This document shows, piece by piece, positions 10,030-21,164 of a DNA stretch of 64,000 nt. The stretch lies in NCBI GenBank assembly GCA_019614645.1, contig JABWDB010000037.1, positions 2,262,001-2,326,000 of the forward strand, written 5' to 3'. A program made the position numbers and the translations under genes. Source of the DNA: Stratiolaelaps scimitus (taxonomy: Eukaryota > Arthropoda > Arachnida > Mesostigmata > Laelapidae). Positions within the stretch are counted from its first letter, which is position 1. Every line of letters begins with the position of its first letter. Below the pieces are notes generated by a model, which was not told the DNA's origin, searched no databases, and saw nothing but the letters and a program-made list of their open reading frames with translations.

Positions 10030-11720
10030 TCATCTTGCCTTACTATCGGAATCTTGAAGAACAACAGTTTGAGCAATTGCATATACAGTACCAGGGAAAG
10101 ATGACATCACCCTCGAGGCGTCTAGCTGTCTGTGATGCCTGAGACCATCCCTGCAATAAGTGTGAAGGTTTACCCATTGACATTGGGTGCAAGAAATGTT
10201 TTTTACAAGCTCAGAAGTTTGATCGAGCTCTTCCGAATAGACAGAGGGCGGAGTGGACGACGGAACCCCTGTCCTGCCACCATCGGCAGGAAAGCAGCGC
10301 GTTCGTTTTGCTGAGTTCACTATACGCCACCAAACAGCCGGCGGTCTAGACGACTTGGGTAGCATACAGCCGTTACAAGCTTATCTGCTTCTCGGCCACT
10401 TCTTCTCTCATATCAACTACTGTTGATACTTCGTCCAAGCGTATCCAGACCCCCGACCCCCAGTCGGATACGTGCGGACGACGCGAAGAGGATGGTTTCA
10501 TGTCAGGGTGTCGCTATTTTGTTGTCGTTGATACTGCTGCTGATCCTGTTGCTGTCACAGCAAGCATTCGGTCGTAGGGGAACACCGGTTTAGTACCCTG
10601 TGTGTGCCGCAGTATGTCTGTTTACCAGCATATATCCATATAGATACATATGGGAGGTAGATGGGCGGTGGACAAAACGAAACCAAGTTCCTCCAAGTCG
10701 TTTCCGGCTTTTGCCAACTGCCTCCCTCTGCTGACTGTAGTCAGCAGAGCAGTGTTGCGTCTCCACAACAAGCCAAATATGAATGCCTATCCCCCTGACA
10801 ACCCCCGACCGTCAGAACGCCCCTCCTCAGCCGTTTCGGGGTATATTGTACGCTCTGCTCAGAGCCCCCACCCCCCCCGCTCTCCCCGATCAGCCCGCCC
10901 AGACACTCACAGTCAGGCTGCTGGTAGAAACGCACTACGTGTCCACAACTGCCACCTTTGGCTTCGTATTATGCATCACGCAGCGCTGTACGCCATTCGC
11001 GTGAAGGCAAATGCTGCTCGTTGTCAAATGTCACGGAATGCTTACCAGCCCTCTCCCAGCTACCCCGAAACACGCGCCTGGTCCACTCGCTTCGTCTGAA
11101 TATCGTAGAAGTAGTCCTGTTTGCCTCTCCTCTTTCATTCACTCGCCGCGCGCCTGTTAGCGAACTCATGCCAACTCGTCGTAAGGGCCCGACGGACGCA
11201 TAGTGGAGAAAGCTGTTTGTGAACTTTTGCATAATACTAGGTATACCCATAGCCGACCCCCAACTCCCGGACCCCTCCACACGATCCGTGGCCACGCTTC
11301 TCCGGGGGTCTTCCTCAACCCCCGTCGCTCTCTTTGGCTTTTCCTCGTCATCAGCAAAGGCAACGGACAAGAGCCAGCCCCGACGACCGCCAACATACCC
11401 CCTCCCGCCCGCCTTTGATTCTACTGCTGCTCGCAGGGGAACAAGCAGTTCCCTTCGGTCATTGCTGCTAGCTGTGCCACTGCCGCAATCCCGTGTGGAC
11501 GCGCCGGCCGCGACGGGATTGACGCGAGCGAGCTGTTACAACGTGGAGCGATGTGATGAAGCAGGGTGGTAGTAAGGTGGGTGGTTAGGCAGACGCAACG
11601 TGGGAGGGGTTGACGAACGGGTCGACAAGGGCGAAGAGACCAAGCGGAAGAGACGCCGCGGTTCAGGCCCCAGGCGATGTTTGTGACCGTTGAGGGTTGC
11701 GGGATTTAGTGAGACAGGCT
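10030..11720. other. GC-rich, repeat-poor block
   Basis: No copy of the four dispersed repeat families is present, in contrast to most of the window. Open frames occur on both strands (10365-10030 minus, 111 codons; 10650-11099 plus, 149 codons; 11219-11572 plus, 117 codons). None shows a recognisable domain. Together with the blocks at 9.05-9.9 kb and 12.8-14.1 kb it may be part of the 5' region of a gene whose coding exons lie elsewhere. Confidence 0.35.
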
Positions 11721-12800
11721 GAACTAGCGCCAGGCTAATGGCCTCTAGTGTTCTACTACGGTCTGTGTGTCAGCTCGAACTCGCGGGGAGGGGAACTCTC
11801 CTCAATGCTCTCATCCAATGCCTTGTCCTCATGAGGGCCATGCGTATGTTGTTACTTCAATCAGTGTCCGGCAACCCGTACGTATTTACCTGATCCCCAC
11901 TCTGCCAGCCTACTGCCAATCTATTGCGTCCTCGTAAAGGTATCCCTTCCTCCTCCAGGCCTGCTCATACAATATACTGCGTCTAGAATAACACTGGAGT
12001 ACCCAAGGAGTCGCCTGTTGGCGAGCGTCCTTTCGCGTTACCACCGTTTGTGACCCGATTATGTGTAAGATCATTCATAGGGTTCATTTCTAGCCGAACA
12101 ATCAATATTATTATCAGATCTACCTAGTGACGACTACCTTGGTATATAGTCGAATTAATCTATCATATGGAAGCTGACACTGCTTACACGATCTAGTGGT
12201 TTGAAAACGGTCGCTAGGGACGACACGTGCTGTGGCCGTGTGATGTCTGTCAGTGAGCGGTTGAACGAAACAGCAGACACTCAACGACTTCCTATGAATG
12301 CGGCCCTGCACGCTCAACTTTTAATGGCGCTCTTGAGCCTCTCGCATGCACGCAAAGTGTGCGGTGCGATATTGCATAGATGCATGCATATATTCTTTAT
12401 ATAACGCGTACGAATGGCATTGTGGTTATCTGGTATTGTAGCAACCAGCAAAAAGGATGTTGAGCACGGCAAACGTGCGATCATCGGGATGTCCCCATAG
12501 TTCGAATTAGTTCGAATTAATTTGAATATGATTCTTTGAACGAATGCTTATGAAGTAACCACACTGTGTATTCCATTCGAGATACGCACCCATGTTCCCA
12601 GCTGGTAGTCCTTCCCTGTGCATAGATTTAGGAACGTGCTCAGATACGCTTCTAGTGGAAATCTCCCTCTTTGCTTTTACGGGAGGACACATTGTTCTAG
12701 ATACAGCCTTCTGGCAGCTGACAACATTAAACTTACTATGTAATTCAAAAGGTGTCAGTCCCCTCGGCAGCTGCTCACCTTATTGCTGAGGTTAATGTCA
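11721..12800. other. No recognised gene
   Basis: Only short frames of 60-70 codons on both strands and no dispersed repeat identified. Confidence 0.4.
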
Positions 12801-13633
12801 TTAAAAAGAAGAAGTGAAGAGCAATCTTATTTTCGTTGTGGGTCCCCTCGGTTTGACATCCCATCGAGAATAGGATGGATCCCACGGAGCTGAGCTTGTC
12901 TGAGCCCGCAGATAAGGTAGCTTTGATATATGGGTGGCATGTCGTACCCGACCAACAAAGCAACGAGCGCGGCCACTCAAATCCCCTAGTTGTTGTTCGA
13001 CGTCGTCGGTTGCTGCGGGCGGCAGAGAATAGGAGGCGATAATAGCTCCCGTCGGACAGCCCCAGACGACAGTCGAACGGACAGAGCAATATTTACTATG
13101 GAGCGCCGGGGGGTGGGGGGCGCGGGGGGCTAATACGCCGATATAAAAATCATACAAAATATCCTCAACGAGGCTGCATTGCGTGGCGTAACCATAGCCA
13201 GGGCGGCTACCGATGACTGCAATGTCACTGTGCCGGGACGCCGAAACATTGGACACCGAGCAGAAGCAAGAAGGCGGGGACCGCCGGCAAAACGGTTCAA
13301 GGAAGAGAGCTAGAAGTATCCGTACGCGCGTCGGAGAATACAGGGAACTTACCACCAACACTTGAATGGGATTGGGGGGCTGCACTATGGACAAACGAAA
13401 CAGGACAGGAAGCCGTCGGGAGGCGAGGCGAGGGTCCTCTTTTATAGCTGAAGATGCCAGCAGTTCTGGGTAGGCTCTGCCGCCGTGCTCTGATGCTCGA
13501 CGTTGTCCAGGAGTGAACGAGGCAGTCTGAGAACGTCGTACGATGCTTGCTTCTGCTGCTGCTACTGCCGCTGCTGTTGATGCTGCCTGGCTGTATTGGT
13601 CGCTCGTAAAAGTAACCGAACAGAGAGCGAGAG

Positions 13634-13666
<33 letters not shown>

Positions 13667-13943
13667 GCAGAGATAGATGGAGGGGGACCCAACTCGGCCG
13701 GGCGGCGGCGGGTCCACTAGCGTTGGTTCGCTTTGCCACGAAGCTGCTGGTGAGCGTCCGACGTCTCCGCTGGAGGACGGGCGCGCCGCTGGCAGTTTCC
13801 GACGAAAGGGAAGATACAACAACATCCATCCACAACATCGTCTCTATGCCATCGTCGTCTGCAACCACCACCACCACCATCTCCACCGACGACTTCGCAT
13901 CTCCGTCTTCCCACTTTTTCCTCCTGATCGTCATTTTCTTCAT
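12801..13943 (-). CDS. Long minus-strand ORF of doubtful reality
   Basis: This minus-strand frame runs 380 codons from an ATG at 13943. It is one of the longest uninterrupted frames in the window. Near its start it has acidic and poly-Val stretches, then a Ser-Leu run that is simply the translated GA microsatellite at 13636-13666. No family is recognised, and other frames on both strands also stay open because of the GC-rich composition. A consensus donor (GTAAGT read on the minus strand, plus coordinates about 13347-13352) lies within it. A real exon may therefore end there and the rest be intron. It could equally be an untranslated first exon. Confidence 0.2.
13347..13354 (-). other. Consensus 5' splice site on the minus strand
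   Basis: On the minus strand the sequence is GGTGGTAAGTTCC, a textbook donor core (GTAAGT). It sits in a GC-rich block, which is compatible with a first exon of a leftward-running gene. No matching downstream exon could be identified. Confidence 0.35.
13636..13666. repeat. (GA)n microsatellite
   Basis: Nearly pure GA tract inside the GC-rich block. Confidence 0.95.
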
Positions 13944-14224
13944 CTCGTGCTGTAGGATCTTCTTGTCTTCGATGCAGCTGGTCGATTTCGAGATGAGATC
14001 AGTCAGCGCTGCATGGTGGACAGACAGGCATACAGATGGATGAATGTGTCGTACAGAGAGAAGTCGACGTCAGCGTTTGGCGCTCACGAGAGAGCGAGAG
14101 ATGGTTCGGGGAGTCGGAACGAAATGAAGCAAAAATAGGAGCAACTGGATAAATTGGGACGACCTGGCGATCGTTCCTTTGACTAGGGACACAGCCGGGG
14201 GTAGTCGATGGTCGAAGAGCCCTT

Positions 14225-14241
14225 CGCCCCCCCCCCCCCCC
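14225..14241. repeat. Poly-C run
   Basis: About 15 consecutive C residues. A (CT)n tract follows at about 14430-14447. Confidence 0.9.
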
Positions 14242-14544
14242 GGCCAGGGTTTCGTTCCGTGTTGTCTTCCGCTACTTCAAATGAGCTGCTCTAAACACTG
14301 CTCTGCTCGAGTTTGCACTAAACAATCCTCTTCAGCTTTTGAGTATATGACCAAATATTCGAAGGGAGCTTTTGTCGGCAGGCAACTGGCTTTGTATTAG
14401 AAAAGAATAGGTCGTTTGCTCTCGAATCTCTTTCTCTCTCTCTCTGTGTCTCTGTCCTGTTGCAGTGGGCGACATCGTTGAATCTCGACTCGCGTCTGTC
14501 GAGATCGTCCTTTAACCTCTGCCGCTACGGTAGGTATCTAACAG

Positions 14545-14612
14545 GGCTAGAGAGGCCTGAGGCCTGTCAGATAGGGGAACAGCTAAGGGTCAGCTCGAAA
14601 AACAATTCTTTT
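14545..14612 (+). repeat. SINE family C, 3' end
   Basis: GAGGCCTGTCAGATAGGGGAACAG and GGTCAGCTCGAAAAACAA match the 3' end of family C copies at 41541, 47587 and 60708. The 5' part is absent, as in 5'-truncated retroposed copies. Confidence 0.8.
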
Positions 14613-14825
14613 TTTAAAAGGCCTACAGAAATAATGCCTATAGCAATTTCTGGACCTCAGGGTGGAGGACGGGTTTAGTGGGTTTGCGAGTTCTATTCAC
14701 TACGGCTGAGTGACACATGCGCGTCAAGCATTCCCAAAACCCCCCCTAAAAATAGCGTAGAGATGGCTTTCCTGGTCAGTGCAACATGTTGTCGGGCCAA
14801 CTTTCTCCCTTTTCAACAATTGACG

Positions 14826-14990
14826 TCTACGGTACAACTGCCTTCGGCAATGCTTCGTAAGACGGTTCACTTTTAAATGGAAATGCGCAACGGTGTCCTG
14901 GGATCGAACTTGTCCACCAAAGTGTTCCTTCTTCTTGGCGCAAAGCAGATGTGCACGGATGCACCCAACACGGCACCAGGCTCCGGTGAA
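14826..14990 (-). repeat. SINE family B, reverse orientation
   Basis: The plus strand reads ACGGTACAACTGCCTTCGGCA, then CGTAAGACGG, then CAACGGTGTCCTGGGATCGAAC. This is the reverse complement of the family B body and its B-box region. The tRNA-like head (to about 14985) is degenerate. Confidence 0.8.
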
Positions 14991-15403
14991 ATGATTTAGA
15001 GTGAAGCTGAATTACGGACGAAACGCCGGTGCTGTCCATGATCATACACCAGCAACTTCCACATGCCGCTGTCATCGTACCCGGTACGAATTGGTTAAAT
15101 TCGAGAAGGCTAGACGATCCTAGGTGAGCTTACCTTGAATCCGAGTGTTTCGTATGGAGAAGTGGCACTTCTCATGTCAATAATGTTAATGACATATATT
15201 GATCTCCTGTACGCGATTCAATATAGATTTTAATACTATGAAACAAAATTTGTTCAACGACATCGGTGTGAGTTCATAAGTTTACCATGGTAATACAGAG
15301 AAATCATAAACACGAATATTTCAAGACTGTTTATCCGGGAATACGTGCCGAGTTAACTGACAACTGATCAAACCATCCATTGGCCTCGGCAGACGGATAG
15401 GGC

Positions 15404-15404
15404 T

Positions 15405-15441
<37 letters not shown>

Positions 15442-15486
15442 ATATGTACATATATTTATACTTGATATTTACATATATATATATAT
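15404..15486. repeat. (TA)n-rich tract
   Basis: A TA tract (about 15409-15437) and related TATATTTATA sequence adjoin the 5' side of a family D copy. Confidence 0.85.
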
Positions 15487-15539
15487 TCGAGATGTCCCTT
15501 GTCGTGGCCTTAGGATTGTCCAGACCACAGTAGTCGTAG

Positions 15540-15790
15540 GGGACTAAGGCACCCGGCTATAGAACACTAGCCGGAGCAGTACACACCTTCCCCAGAGATC
15601 GAAGTAATGCCAAGCGTCAAGCCGACTCTGGGGAAGAGATACACTCTCAGCAGAGGATGGTTTTAGCAGGCAGAGGCGTTTTGTCATCCACGTCAACCCC
15701 CCTGCACTGGATCGACCCACTGTCATGAAGACTGGAATGTCTCTGGTGGTAACCGTGCGTTTGAAGAAAATTTCCTCCTCCTTTTTGAAG
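15540..15790 (+). repeat. Dispersed repeat family D, longest copy
   Basis: About 250 bp shared with copies at 23199-23430 (inverted) and 45713-45872. Conserved blocks include GGCAGAGGCGTTTTGTCATCC, CCTGCACTGGATCG and GTGCGTTTGAAGAAAATTT. It contains two internal hairpins: CCGGCTA..TAGCCGG near 15553-15574, and TTCCCCAGAG with CTCTGGGGAA around a spacer of about 35 nt (about 15589-15640). No tRNA-like promoter is visible, so it is either a fragment of a longer element or a non-autonomous DNA element. Confidence 0.85.
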
Positions 15791-16041
15791 AAAAAAAAGG
15801 ATTGTCCGAATACAGTTTGCGAGTAGCAGCAGAGGGTGGCAAGCCGAACAATACCATTTGATTTGTATACCTAAATGCTAGGGCAGGTTAATTGTTACGT
15901 GGAGATAAGCGTTGTGTTGTTTTTCCTCCTGTTTGCCGAGTAGTTAACCTGAACTTTACCGTAGCACGAGGCGCACCTCAGATTTTTATAAACATCAGCA
16001 ATGAGTTCTTCAAAAGCGCGCGTTACAGTGAAAAAAACTGT

Positions 16042-16160
16042 TTTTCAAGCTGACAGACCTCAGCTGTTCCCCTATCTGACAGGCCTCAGCTCTTAACCTG
16101 TTTAGGTATTACTCTGAGGACCTGTCGGGGCCACCTTTGCTTATTCTCTTCCTTCTAGCG
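16042..16160 (-). repeat. SINE family C, reverse orientation
   Basis: The plus strand reads CAGCTGTTCCCCTATCTGACAG, then TAGGTATTACTCTGAGGACCTG, then GGGGCCACCTTTGCTTATTC. This is the reverse complement of the family C body. The tRNA-like head is missing. Confidence 0.85.
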
Positions 16161-16718
16161 CATTATAGCTAGGCCAGACTCAAGTAAAGCCAACCGATGG
16201 ATTGGAAATAGTCACCACCCAAAAACAACTTGGCCCCTCAACCCACAAGGACTCGAGATCGGAAAAACGTTCAGTCACTCGAAGCTTGATAAAGTGCATT
16301 AATTAACACAGGTTAGCAGTTATTCGAACAATCGGACCTTGGATCCCAAAGGGGAAAAATTGAGAAAATCGGTAGGCACCTCGTTAAATATGGCTGCGAA
16401 ACTAGGGGCACTGATTAATTTTGACTGCGCTGTAGTAGCACAGTATGTGGTGTGATATAAATTTGATTTTTATCCTGTTTTAAAATAAATGATCACTTCT
16501 AAGAACAGCGTACAACTCTCTACTTGTTCGAATCACTTGTTTATCGATTTCTATATGTAGGTAATGTATATATGAGTAAGTATATCTTGTAAGTAGATGA
16601 AAATCATATAACGTCTTGAATTTGATTGTTAATTTTTTTCACAGAATTCGTGTCCAGGAAAGAATAGTACATATGCTTTCTACGATACGGTCCATAATCA
16701 TAGACTTATAAGCACCTT

Positions 16719-16743
16719 ATATATATATATATATATATATATA
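16719..16743. repeat. (TA)n microsatellite
   Basis: Pure TA tract. Confidence 0.9.
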
Positions 16744-17204
16744 AACACCATAGTTACTCCTAAAATCCTTATCTAAGCAGTTTTCATTTGGGACGCATTA
16801 TTGATCATAATAAAAGCAACCCTTTCAGGGCCAGCTTGACTTAAAGGGCCACCATCTGTTTGGCGAGGTGAACGCCTGTCGCGCTTCCAGTTCCAAGCGT
16901 CATTACCCCATAATACAACCCCTCGGACAAGTTACCATACGTTTGCAATGTCCTCGGCGCATATTTTGGCAATCTTAACGTGTCGTAAGGAAACTGCCGC
17001 GTTCCCTCAATAAAGCAAAAACGTTGTTCACAAAAAAGAAGATAAAATCATTGTATTGAATTCGTCCCTATGTTTGCTTGTGTGTGTGGCATTTATACAA
17101 GGCCTCAGTTCGTCAGAGTTGCTCACTTTTCGCATTCATTTGAGATGTCCTAATATCCAACAACTCAACTCCTGCTATGAAGATCTATTTCCTCTGAAAA
17201 TTAT

Positions 17205-17352
17205 TATTGTTAATTACTATTGTTAACAATATAATTTCAGCATCAGAGACGTTCAGCAGAAGCATATTTCTCACTTCAAAAACGAATTAAACATCTCTAA
17301 GCACTCAAGACACCAAAGCTTACCAATTAACTATCATTAACAATAGTATAAT
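17205..17352. repeat. Inverted-repeat-bounded AT-rich segment
   Basis: ACTATTGTTAACAATAT near 17216 and ATTAACAATAGTATA near 17337 are imperfect reverse complements about 120 bp apart. This could be a tiny MITE-like relic. The arms are AT-rich, so chance cannot be excluded. Confidence 0.3.
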
Positions 17353-17524
17353 AGGTGTGCAATATCACTACGAACCGTTCGTTAGCTCAAGGTCACAAAC
17401 ATTCCCCGATAATTGAGGGACAGACCTCGAAATTGACGTGCATCCAGACTCAATGCTCACTAGAACGACATGGATAGTGGAACCGGCTAGTACAGGTTAC
17501 CGGGGGTAGAACTCATAAGCGCTA

Positions 17525-18090
17525 ATGTCTTCGTTCGCTATAAAATGCGTCCGGGTCATTGTTACCGTCGGAGCTTTCCGGGAAGGTCCTCGAAATTCTA
17601 GGGCACATTTCGCTTTCATGATCCTCAGAGACTCAGACCAGCGAACAAGTGACTCTAGACGGCCACACCGTCAGATGGGGGGGCTGTTGTTGTATAATAT
17701 ATTTTTCAGCAACGACATTCCCGTGAGTCGAGAACTCCGATCGAAGACTCGGACGCGAGTATACCTCGTTTGGACGCTCACAGTTGAGCGGCGAAAATGA
17801 ATGCACATTCGACATGGGGGAGCTCGATGTTGTCTGTGGGTGGTTGTCTCTGAGATGGTTATGGCCGCTGGGATTTACGAAAAAGGTCAGATACAGCCTC
17901 CCTGTAATTACAATGTACCAGCCAATGACAGAGGCTGAATAATACAGATCAAGACCGATGGACAGATAGATAGGGTAGATGGATCCATATTCGGGATTAT
18001 AGGTGTTATATATATCATTTGAGAGAATAAACAGCTTTGTTAGCCTCGACGGTTGAACGTGGACCGACCTCTTGCCTCGCATCTTCAGGA
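17525..18090. other. No recognised gene; short overlapping ORFs
   Basis: Frames of 91 codons (17525-17800, plus) and 149 codons (18082-17633, minus) overlap on opposite strands. Neither has a recognisable domain. Confidence 0.35.
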
Positions 18091-18137
18091 CGACGAAGGA
18101 AATTAGTCATTTAGCTGTAATTAACTAAACAAAGCCC

Positions 18138-18332
18138 GGTGGCCTTTTGGGGAGTGAATTCGGGTGCGTCTTGCAATCGGAGGAGACGGACGTAGGTGCA
18201 CGGGTTCGATTCCCACCCGTTGCACATTTTGCATTTAAAGGGAGTTGTCCGTCTTATGAAGCGTTATGCCGAAAGCAGTATCGTGGACGTTAAATGTTTA
18301 AGGCTGTGAGTCAGCCTGGAAAATTTAACTAA
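18138..18332 (+). repeat. SINE family B, near full length
   Basis: The head reads as a tRNA-like unit (CCCGGTGGCC.. with B box GGTTCGATTCCC at about 18208). The body continues with GCATTTAAAGGGAGTTGTCCGTCTTATGAAGC, ATGCCGAAAGCAGT, GTGGACGTTAAATG and ends GTCAGCCTGGAAAATTTA. It is the best copy to use as the local reference for family B. The head implies Pol III transcription. Confidence 0.9.
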
Positions 18333-18962
18333 ACAAAAATGCCTAACTCAATTAGTCTCATCCGGAGAAACGAAGGACAAAACGCGACATTGTCCGCCGA
18401 TTCATCGCCAAGTTCACTTGCTACACTGTTATATATATCGAAAACAGGTTAAGGAACAGATTGAAAAAAATGTCCCCGAGTCTTCCTCATAAACAATAAC
18501 TTATTATAACCTTATTACTTCGTCTACTGCATCTGTAATACATAGTTGTGGAGCACAATATTATATATTATAGGAAATTGGCATCCTAGATCTTAATTGC
18601 CTAGAATCCAGATGAAGCTTAACAACTGAGACAATCATTAACATCATTGAGCAACGTTCAGTCGTATTAAATCTGTTGCAAGCTGTCGGTGCTCGTGATT
18701 AACTTCGGCCGCTAAGTCTCTTGCTTAAATTACCCACTGGCTCGCTGGCTCAAACTCATCGACCCGATGTCGACATGTTGAAATCAGGTGTTCACCCCTT
18801 GGCGCATTGTAAATATACTGAAACTACAGCGCTAGGATACTCGAAGCGTTTCCGTCTACGGACATTATGTTACGGAGAACATATAATCTATATTGTGTGA
18901 TGAGTTCGGGGTATTATTCTTTGTTTTATAATAATTAATTAATTAATTATCAAAGGCGTCGA

Positions 18963-19000
18963 CAATTGCACCCGCTGACATACAGCGGGTTTTGCAATTG
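18963..19000. repeat. Hairpin with 15-16 bp stem
   Basis: CAATTGCACCCGCTG is followed after a short loop by CAGCGGGTTTTGCAATTG. The arms pair over most of their length with a small TTT bulge. It lies between a (TTAA)n-like tract and a TA microsatellite. Confidence 0.7.
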
Positions 19001-19021
19001 CCCTCTACAAGCGGCCTCCCT

Positions 19022-19050
19022 TATATATATATATATATATATATATATTA
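19022..19050. repeat. (TA)n microsatellite
   Basis: Pure TA tract just after the hairpin. Confidence 0.9.
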
Positions 19051-19312
19051 TCGGCGTATATATTATATTCATAGAATATCTTTAATACAAGGAGGTGCCA
19101 CTTCCCACACATAGTCCCTAAGGGTGTGCCCAACATAGAAGTTGCGTTACCTCGCTCAGTATCCAAAACAGAAAAAAGAGAATTGTTGCATTAAATATTC
19201 GGTTGAACGTGTAGCCATTGTTCATTTACGAGATACGAACTAAATACACTATTTTATAGTAACCAAGAACAATAACATTCTGAGCATATATCTTATTCAT
19301 TGCCTTAAGCAT

Positions 19313-19374
19313 TGTGAAATTATAGCTCCTTTAATAAACCAATAAAGCTTTATCTTTACCTGACCTTTACCTGG
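19313..19374 (+). repeat. SINE family A, 3' end only
   Basis: It reads TTAATAAACCAATAAAGC followed by CTTTACC-type repeats (TTTATCTTTACCTGACCTTTACC). The tRNA-like head and most of the body are missing. Confidence 0.8.
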
Positions 19375-19439
19375 ATCGATTATTGACGGCAAGTCCTCAT
19401 CTCACTGGTTCACTTAACGCATACGTCAGTTGTGTGGTG

Positions 19440-19755
19440 ATGATCTTTCTTCAGATCCCTTCAGGACGATCTTTACTCAGACCCCTTCAGGACGATCTTC
19501 GTTCAGATCCCTTCAGGACGATCTTTACTCAGATCCCTTCAGGACGATCTTTCTTCAGATCCCTTCAGGACGATCTTTACTCAGATCCCTTCAGGATGAT
19601 CTTTCTTCAGATCCCTTCAGGACGATCTTTACTCAGATCCCTTCAGGACGATCTTTACTCAGATCCCTTCAGGACGATCTTTACTCAGATCCCTTCAGGA
19701 TGACCTTTACTCAGATCCCTTCAGGATGATCTTTACTCAGATCCCTGCAGGATAT
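19440..19755. repeat. 26-bp minisatellite, about 12 copies
   Basis: The unit is CAGATCCCTTCAGGACGATC followed by TTTACT or TTTCTT, repeated about 12 times. Copies are very similar and differ mainly in ACT/CTT, GAC/GAT and one CCTGCAGG. Because 26 is not a multiple of three and the unit has no stop, more than one plus-strand frame stays open. The two ORFs there (19383-19703, 19430-19729) are artefacts of the array. Confidence 0.95.
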
Positions 19756-19756
19756 T

Positions 19757-20310
19757 TTGATCAATTCGTGTTTTATTTGTTTGATTTTATATAAACTCTC
19801 CGACCCCTCCCCTCTGTCATCATTCGCCGTATCCACAGTCGGCCCGGTAAGTAGGACTGGAAAGAATCTGTTCAACCCAATGATTCGAGTTAGCTTAAAA
19901 AGATGCTTTCAAGCCCAGCCTATAAATTTTGACAAAAATGTCTCAGGCGAGAGCTCGGGCTACGATGACAGCAATGAAATTATTTGTCGCTCGTGAATTG
20001 ATTTCAAATTGATCCTCTCCGACGGCAACTCTAAAACGGATTATGTGTAATTCGCTGTAACGGGCGACATGTTGTATAAATTTCAGCGTGAGCCAAAGAG
20101 GGGAATAAGTGCTGCAGGATGATTTCCATTGAAGGTCTCGCACTCGAAGCTCGGGTGATTACTTCGCAATCATCTGTGCGGCTTGAGTTCGTTACGTATC
20201 GAGGATTTGGAAATTCTACCATACAGAAAGACGCAGATTGCCGCTATCGTCAGTGCATCAATGGAGGACCGACGACGTCTTCAATGGGCCAATATGAAGT
20301 TCAGTAGATT
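19757..20310. other. No recognised gene
   Basis: Short frames on both strands of 60-80 codons, none recognised. Confidence 0.4.
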
Positions 20311-20535
20311 GGGTTTATATTGCCAACTTGGGCCAACTGTAGCCTCTAAATGAAAGGGCGCAATACTGTAATTAGGCTTGGCAATATTTATCGTATAGAT
20401 TACCCGTCAAAATTGAGCTGACACACGTTAAACAACATTAGATTATAGGTATTTTTACTCAAAGTACCATTTAACGGCATTGGGAAACCAATCGAGCACA
20501 GTCTACGTCACAATCAACCTGTACAAATACAGATG

Positions 20536-20577
20536 ATAAATCTATCGATACTTGCTGAACACGTTCGATAGATTTAT
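20536..20577. repeat. Perfect hairpin, 13-bp arms
   Basis: ATAAATCTATCGA (20536-20548) and TCGATAGATTTAT (20565-20577) are exact reverse complements with a 16-nt spacer. Confidence 0.75.
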
Positions 20578-21027
20578 ATAGGTGGTGTCCGTTCGTACGC
20601 AACGAATTTCTCCTCGCTTATAAAAGCGTATCTAATTATTATATTAATCATGCTATATGCTTGTTCGGGTTTCATAAGAACCGTTACCACGCCCGCCGGC
20701 GGCGTCATCGTACACAACCTGGGCACAGCTACAAAAATAGGCAGGGAATGGCATATGTGGCCTTAACTATGGGCGGATTCGCCCCTTAACATAGGAGTAA
20801 GTAGAAAGATATATATGAGGGGAAGATGAGCTGGAGGTCAGCACAAACGGAGGAGACGAACAACGAGAGAGGACAGTTGCCTTAAACCGAGGAAAAAAAC
20901 CTTCAAAATATTTAGGCGGCACTCTATTTACATATTAGGTGATTGACGAAAGACCTCAATGGCACCGAACGCTCATTATAGGTACAATGTAGCAGAAACG
21001 TTTTTTTTGTGATGTTTACTTTTTACA

Positions 21028-21164
21028 CCGTCAGCACGGCGGCTTTTACTGCTATCGGAAGTCAGAGGGCGCAGGTTCGAGCCCTGCTACGTGACATATG
21101 AGAGAGCTTAAACATTGCACAACATTGCAGCTCCCTTAATAAACCAATAACTCTTTACCTTTTA
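21028..21164 (+). repeat. SINE family A, near full length
   Basis: The head GTCAGCACGGCGGC leads to the B box GGTTCGAGCCC. The body GTGACATATGAGAGAGCTTAAAC and the end AATAAACCAATAACTCTTTACC follow. Confidence 0.9.

Noticed and set aside
19383..19729. Repeat protein of about 100 residues
   Set aside because: Open only because the 26-bp unit lacks stops; the same array is open in two frames and has no start context or flanking coding sequence.
19440..19755. CRISPR-like array
   Set aside because: Units are contiguous 26-bp tandem copies without unique spacers, and the window is eukaryotic.
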